NCBI GenBank assembly: GCA_964496975.1 | Contig: CAZCBN010000040.1 | Coordinates: forward strand, 1-25,175 | Length of the DNA: 25,175 nucleotides | Source: CAZCBN01 sp964496975 | GTDB taxonomy: Bacteria; Planctomycetota; Phycisphaerae; Phycisphaerales; UBA1924 | Direction of reading: 5' to 3' | In this document: one piece after another, positions 21,643 to 25,175 of the stretch | Position numbering within the stretch: the stretch's first letter is position 1 | How the letters are laid out: every line of letters starts with the position of its first letter | Position numbers and translations under genes: made by a program | Notes under the pieces: generated by a model | Told to the model about the DNA's origin: nothing | The model's input: the letters and a program-made list of their open reading frames with translations, nothing else | Databases searched by the model: none

Positions 21643-23958
21643 ATGAAGTTGAAGGGCATTCATCCGGTCGAGCAGCACGTCGAGAAGATGGTGCTCGGTG
21701 TCGCGGCGATCGGGCTGCTGGCGGGGCTTGCGTGGCAGTTCGTGGGGTCGCCGAACTCGGTGGACGTGGGCAACGGGAAGCGGGTGCCGCCGGGCGGCGT
21801 GTTCGCGTCGCTCGAGACCGAGGCGACGACGCTGCTGGGGCAGTTGCAGGACGAGACGCCCAGCCTGCCCGAGCTGACGACGCCCGCGCTGGGCGAGCGG
21901 TTTGAGGCGGCCCTGGCCGCGGCGGCGACGCCCGAGGGCGGGCGGGTCGCGGCCCTGGGCCGCGGCGTGGCGATCGAGGTGTCGGGCGACGCGGCGGCGA
22001 CGGGGCCGGTGATGGCGGCCCGCGTGCCGGCGCCGGGCAAGCCGCTGGCGACCAGCCAGTGGGGCACGGCCGACCCGGCGTTCGCGGCGCGGTACCCCGC
22101 GATCGCGGCGCTGCTGCCCGAGAGCCAGCCCTACGACGTGCCGGTGGTGAGCGTGGAGGTGGCGTTTGACGGCACCGCGTTGGACGCGGCGCTGCGCTCG
22201 GCGGACGAGGGGCGGCGGCCCGTGCCGCTGCGCTGGTGGTCGGGCGGCGTGGAAGTGCTGGACGTGGAGGTCGAGCGGCAGGAGCAACTCGCGGACGGGA
22301 GCTGGGGCGAGGCCTCGGTGGTGCCGCAGCCCGCGTGGTGGCCCGAGCTGCTCGAGGGCCTGGCCGACCCGAGCAAGACGTCGTGGCGTGCGCCGGTGGG
22401 CACGTTCGGCGCCGCGCAGACGGCCGCGGCCGAGACGATGACGTGGGGCTCGCTTTCGCTGGACGAACTGCGCGACCTCGCGCGGCTCGCGGCGGCGGAC
22501 CCGTCGCTGGTGTCGCGCCCGCCGATGTTCCCGATGATCTCGGGGCCCTCGTGGGTGGCGCCGACGCAGGTGGCGGTGCGCGACGCGCGGGCCGTCGCGG
22601 CGGACGAGGCCGCGGGCGTGGTCGCCGACGTGGTGCGGACGCAGGAGCGGATCGCCGACCTCGAGCGGCGGATGCAGGAAGGGCCGCGGCAGCGCGAAGA
22701 GCCGGCGTCGCGCGAGAGCGGTGGGGGACGTCGCGCGGGCGGCGGCGGGCGGCCGCCGTCGGCACGCCCGGCGCCCGATCCCACGGACGATCGGCAGCGG
22801 CTGACGCCCGAGGAGCGGTTCCGCCAGCAGTTCGAGGCGCGGATCGCGGACGAGCGGGCGGAGATCGAGCGGCTCGACGCCCGGCTCGCCGAGCTGGGCT
22901 TTGACCGGACGGAGCAGAACCAACTGGTCGAGCGTCCGGCGGACGCGACGGCCGGGACAGGCGGGACAGGCGGGACAGGTGGGTTGGGGGCCGGGTTCGC
23001 CTCGCCCGACAGCCGGGGCGGCATCGTGTCGTCCGGCTTCGGCGAGGCGCGGGAGCGGCTGCTCTCGTCGACCGCGTACCCGGTGTGGTCGCACGACGCG
23101 GGCGTGGAGCCGGGGCGTGTGTACCGGTATCGCCTTCGCGTGCTGGTGAACAACCCGCTCTTCCAGCGGGAGCGGTCGCTCGGCACCGAGGACGCGGAGA
23201 TGCTCGCGCTGGCGGGGCAGCCGCTGGTTGCGTCGCCGTGGTCGGAGTGGAGCGATCCGGTGGAGGTCGGGCGGGCCAGCTACTACTTCGTGACGGCGGC
23301 GTCGGACGCGGGGGAACTGGGCAAGTCCATCCCCACGGCGACGGCCGAGGTCTACCGGATGTACTACGGGTATTACCGCCGGCAGACGGCGACGCTCGAG
23401 CCTGGCGATGTGGTGCGGGCCGACTTCCGCCTGCCCGAGGGGCTTGTGACCTTTGACGTCGCCGGCGTGGACGAGGCGGCGCTTCGCGATTACTACGCGG
23501 AGCTCGCGGATTATCGGGCGAGGACCGGGGAGGCGACGCCGCAGCCGACGACGTTTGCGCCGCCGCCGAATCAGCGCGACGAGGAACGCGGGGGCGGGCG
23601 GTTCGCCCCCGGCGGCCCGGCCCAGCCGCCGGCGACGGTTGGTGGCGGGGGCACACCCTCAACCGAGCCGGGCGAGGAGCTCACGCCGCCGGAGCTTCCC
23701 CCGGGCGTGACGGCCGTGGCGGAGCGGCTGCCGCTGCGGTTGGGCGTGGCGTTGCTCGACGTGGCGTCCATCCCCGGGGCCCAGGAGGGGGCTCGGGTGG
23801 CGGACACGCACGAGGCATACTTCTTTGACCCGCTGGCCGGCATCGTGATCCGGAGGCCGAGCGACGACCGCTCCCTGACGGCGTACCGAGAGGTCTCGGT
23901 GTCGGCCCGAGCCGGCGAGAAGGCGACGCTGAACCGCCTGTGGGCCGTGGCACCCTGA
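21643..23958 (+). CDS. Large single-pass membrane protein with Fn3-like region, third gene of pilM-like operon
   Basis: The 771-residue protein has a membrane helix at about 16-34 and a large outer part. Residues about 40-300 are mixed αβ with no recognised domain. A charged coiled-coil-like stretch (RTQERIADLERRMQE, then QFEARIADERAEIERLDARLAEL) spans about 330-430, interrupted by a disordered Arg/Gly/Pro segment. After a GTGGTGGTGG linker, SSTAYPVWSHDAGVEPGRVYRYRLRV and SPWSEWSDPVEV (about 475-545) look like a fibronectin-III-type β-sandwich. A second Gly/Pro linker holds EERGGGRFAPGG, shared with the PilM-like protein, and a final β-rich segment ends the protein. GAGGTGA directly precedes the ATG, so initiation should be efficient. 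Its place in the operon suggests a PilP-like or scaffold role. No homologue is named with confidence. Confidence 0.8.
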   Translation: MKLKGIHPVEQHVEKMVLGVAAIGLLAGLAWQFVGSPNSVDVGNGKRVPPGGVFASLETEATTLLGQLQDETPSLPELTTPALGERFEAALAAAATPEGGRVAALGRGVAIEVSGDAAATGPVMAARVPAPGKPLATSQWGTADPAFAARYPAIAALLPESQPYDVPVVSVEVAFDGTALDAALRSADEGRRPVPLRWWSGGVEVLDVEVERQEQLADGSWGEASVVPQPAWWPELLEGLADPSKTSWRAPVGTFGAAQTAAAETMTWGSLSLDELRDLARLAAADPSLVSRPPMFPMISGPSWVAPTQVAVRDARAVAADEAAGVVADVVRTQERIADLERRMQEGPRQREEPASRESGGGRRAGGGGRPPSARPAPDPTDDRQRLTPEERFRQQFEARIADERAEIERLDARLAELGFDRTEQNQLVERPADATAGTGGTGGTGGLGAGFASPDSRGGIVSSGFGEARERLLSSTAYPVWSHDAGVEPGRVYRYRLRVLVNNPLFQRERSLGTEDAEMLALAGQPLVASPWSEWSDPVEVGRASYYFVTAASDAGELGKSIPTATAEVYRMYYGYYRRQTATLEPGDVVRADFRLPEGLVTFDVAGVDEAALRDYYAELADYRARTGEATPQPTTFAPPPNQRDEERGGGRFAPGGPAQPPATVGGGGTPSTEPGEELTPPELPPGVTAVAERLPLRLGVALLDVASIPGAQEGARVADTHEAYFFDPLAGIVIRRPSDDRSLTAYREVSVSARAGEKATLNRLWAVAP
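22953..22979 (+). repeat. 9-bp in-frame tandem repeat
   Basis: Three perfect copies of CGGGACAGG encode a Gly-Thr-Gly linker. Because the unit is three codons long, copy-number changes would not shift the frame, so linker length could vary between strains. Confidence 0.85.
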
Positions 23959-23993
23959 GTCCGGCGCTGGCGAAGGCGTGACAGGAAGACTCT

Positions 23994-24042
23994 GCCCGCA
24001 GACGATCCCCATTACGAGGGATTGTCTGCGGGCATTGTTCTT
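23994..24042 (+). terminator. Intrinsic terminator closing the pilM-like operon
   Basis: Two 16-nt arms (23994-24009 and 24018-24033) pair along their full length with one G·T, around an 8-nt loop. The outer ten pairs are GCCCGCAGAC with GTCTGCGGGC. ATTGTTCTTG follows. It begins 36 nt after the stop codon of the third gene and is the strongest hairpin seen in the window. Confidence 0.88.
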
Positions 24043-24244
24043 GATAGGGCTTTGATTGGGCCGAGCGCGTGCTGGTGATTTGCGTCGCTGGCTCGGGGCA
24101 TGGCGGGGGTGCTGGGGTGCTGCTCCGTCGAGATGTGGTGGTGGGAAGCGGGCTTCTTCTACAGGTGGGGGGTTCCGCAAACTTTGCGCGTGGTGGAATC
24201 GGTGGTCTGTCTGAACGCAATGCTGCAAAATGAGTGAAGCGAGT

Positions 24245-24272
24245 TTGACCGCACGAGGTTGATGCCTAGCAT
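24245..24272 (+). promoter_or_regulatory. Candidate promoter for the 23S rRNA transcript
   Basis: TTGACC (24245-24250) and TAGCAT (24267-24272) are separated by 16 bp, matching the sigma-70 consensus at 5/6 and 4/6. An A-rich stretch (CAAAATGAG) lies just upstream, as in strong rRNA promoters. The start point would fall near 24279, about 110 nt before the boxA-like site. Confidence 0.4.
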
Positions 24273-24298
24273 CCCCTCGCCACTTCTCCGAAAAAGAC

Positions 24299-24329
24299 CG
24301 GCCTCCGCGGTGAACGCGGGAGCTGGCCG
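24299..24329 (+). promoter_or_regulatory. Leader stem-loop upstream of boxA
   Basis: CGGCC (24299-24303) pairs with GGCCG (24325-24329) and CCGCG with CGCGG around the loop GTGAA, with small bulges. Its place between promoter and boxA is where a boxB-like hairpin would be expected; that role is inferred. Confidence 0.4.
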
Positions 24330-24386
24330 AAGGACGGAAAAATGGCAAGCCAATGCCCATCCCGCCGGTGGCGAGGTGTGGCGAGC

Positions 24387-24397
24387 GCTCTTTGACA
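24387..24397 (+). promoter_or_regulatory. boxA-like rRNA antitermination site
   Basis: GCTCTTTGACA is close to the boxA consensus (TGCTCTTTAACA in E. coli), the NusB/NusE binding site that protects rRNA transcription from Rho. It lies on the leader strand, 368 nt upstream of the 23S gene. Confidence 0.65.
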
Positions 24398-24764
24398 ACC
24401 GGATAACGACGAGTGGAACATCCACCCGCCACCGACTCACATATCGAGAAATCTGCATTGGCAGAGGTCTTCCGTCGGAGTCGGAGCAGGGCGAGGTGGA
24501 ACGTAATGCGAGCATTCTCGCAGCGCGAAAAAAGGCTGGCGCCCGGGCGTGGCAGTAGAACTGCACGCCGCGGGTAGACGGTCCTGGGAGGGTGAGCGGT
24601 TCGCCGTGTCACCCGTGGAGCTTGGTTCGCCAGGCATATCCACAAGGGGTCAAATCGCCCCACTGAAATGCGACCCAGGGACGTCTTTGTGCTTCTGCGT
24701 GCTGGTGCGGTTGGTTCGTTCGGGTTCGCCCGGGCGTAGTCCGGTCGCGGCGTCAGGCAGGAGT

Positions 24765-25175
<411 letters not shown>

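Larger units (their letters stand above)
24043..24764 (+). other. rRNA promoter and leader region, no protein gene
   Basis: This 722-bp stretch is clearly less GC-rich than the rest of the window. I find neither 16S rRNA nor a tRNA in it. It holds a candidate promoter, a stem-loop, a boxA-like site and further hairpins, including TGCGAG-CATT-CTCGCA at 24507-24522 and GGGTGA...TCACCC at 24590-24614. Short open frames on both strands (about 100-135 codons) look fortuitous. Confidence 0.6.

Noticed and set aside
18552..23662. Several long minus-strand frames opposite the pilM-like operon
   Set aside because: Low-complexity Pro/Arg/Ala products and no ribosome-binding sites; the plus-strand frames have real motifs, membrane helices and coupled starts.
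24159..24566. Open frames on both strands between the terminator and 23S rRNA (99 and 135 codons)
   Set aside because: No ribosome-binding sites or domains, and they overlap the promoter, boxA and hairpins of the rRNA leader.

Overview
The window looks like chromosomal DNA from a planctomycete, most likely the class Phycisphaerae. The evidence is very high GC, two secreted proteins ending in the planctomycete-style VPxPxA / hydrophobic / RRRR sorting tail, palindromic repeat insertions inside reading frames, dispersed GCGGAG-type intergenic repeats, a PilM/GspL-like operon with large Gly/Pro-rich partners, and a 23S rRNA gene with no 16S gene upstream. The taxonomic call is an inference; no marker in the window settles it.

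Layout. Positions 1-3554 hold carB (large subunit of carbamoyl-phosphate synthase), cut at its N-terminus by the window edge. A dicarboxylate/amino-acid:cation symporter faces it (3654-5066, minus). A 0.5 kb spacer with short tandem repeats separates the symporter from a secreted DUF4114-like PEP-CTERM-type protein (5583-6140). Then come an ABC exporter (6308-8422) carrying an in-frame palindromic repeat element, a two-helix membrane protein (8552-9049), a cysteine-rich membrane protein with a HELAH motif (9152-10048), and a second PEP-CTERM-type secreted protein (10184-10864). The middle section has a DUF454/YbaN-family membrane protein (minus, with a candidate promoter), tRNA-Gln(CUG) (minus), two small genes of unknown function (12267-12638 minus, 12846-13505 plus) and a GT2 glycosyltransferase (13731-14564). 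A minus-strand pair follows: a small basic protein, then a CusF-like copper-binding lipoprotein.

From 16 kb everything reads on the plus strand: a MEMO-family protein with an extra N-terminal domain, then three genes (17752-23958). The first is a PilM-type actin-fold ATPase fused to a membrane helix and an extracytoplasmic region, which is a GspL-like layout. The other two are large proteins, each anchored by one N-terminal helix. Together they look like the inner-membrane alignment platform of a type IV pilus / type II secretion-like machine and are the best candidate here for a little-described system. A strong hairpin terminator closes the operon. After it comes an rRNA leader with a candidate promoter and a boxA-like antiterminator, then the 5' 411 nt of 23S rRNA.

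Two codon styles alternate. carB, the MEMO gene and the pilM operon prefer G-ending codons, while the genes from 5.6 to 14.5 kb on the same strand prefer C-ending codons. Start sites were chosen from Shine-Dalgarno spacing and family length where possible; the less certain ones are flagged.
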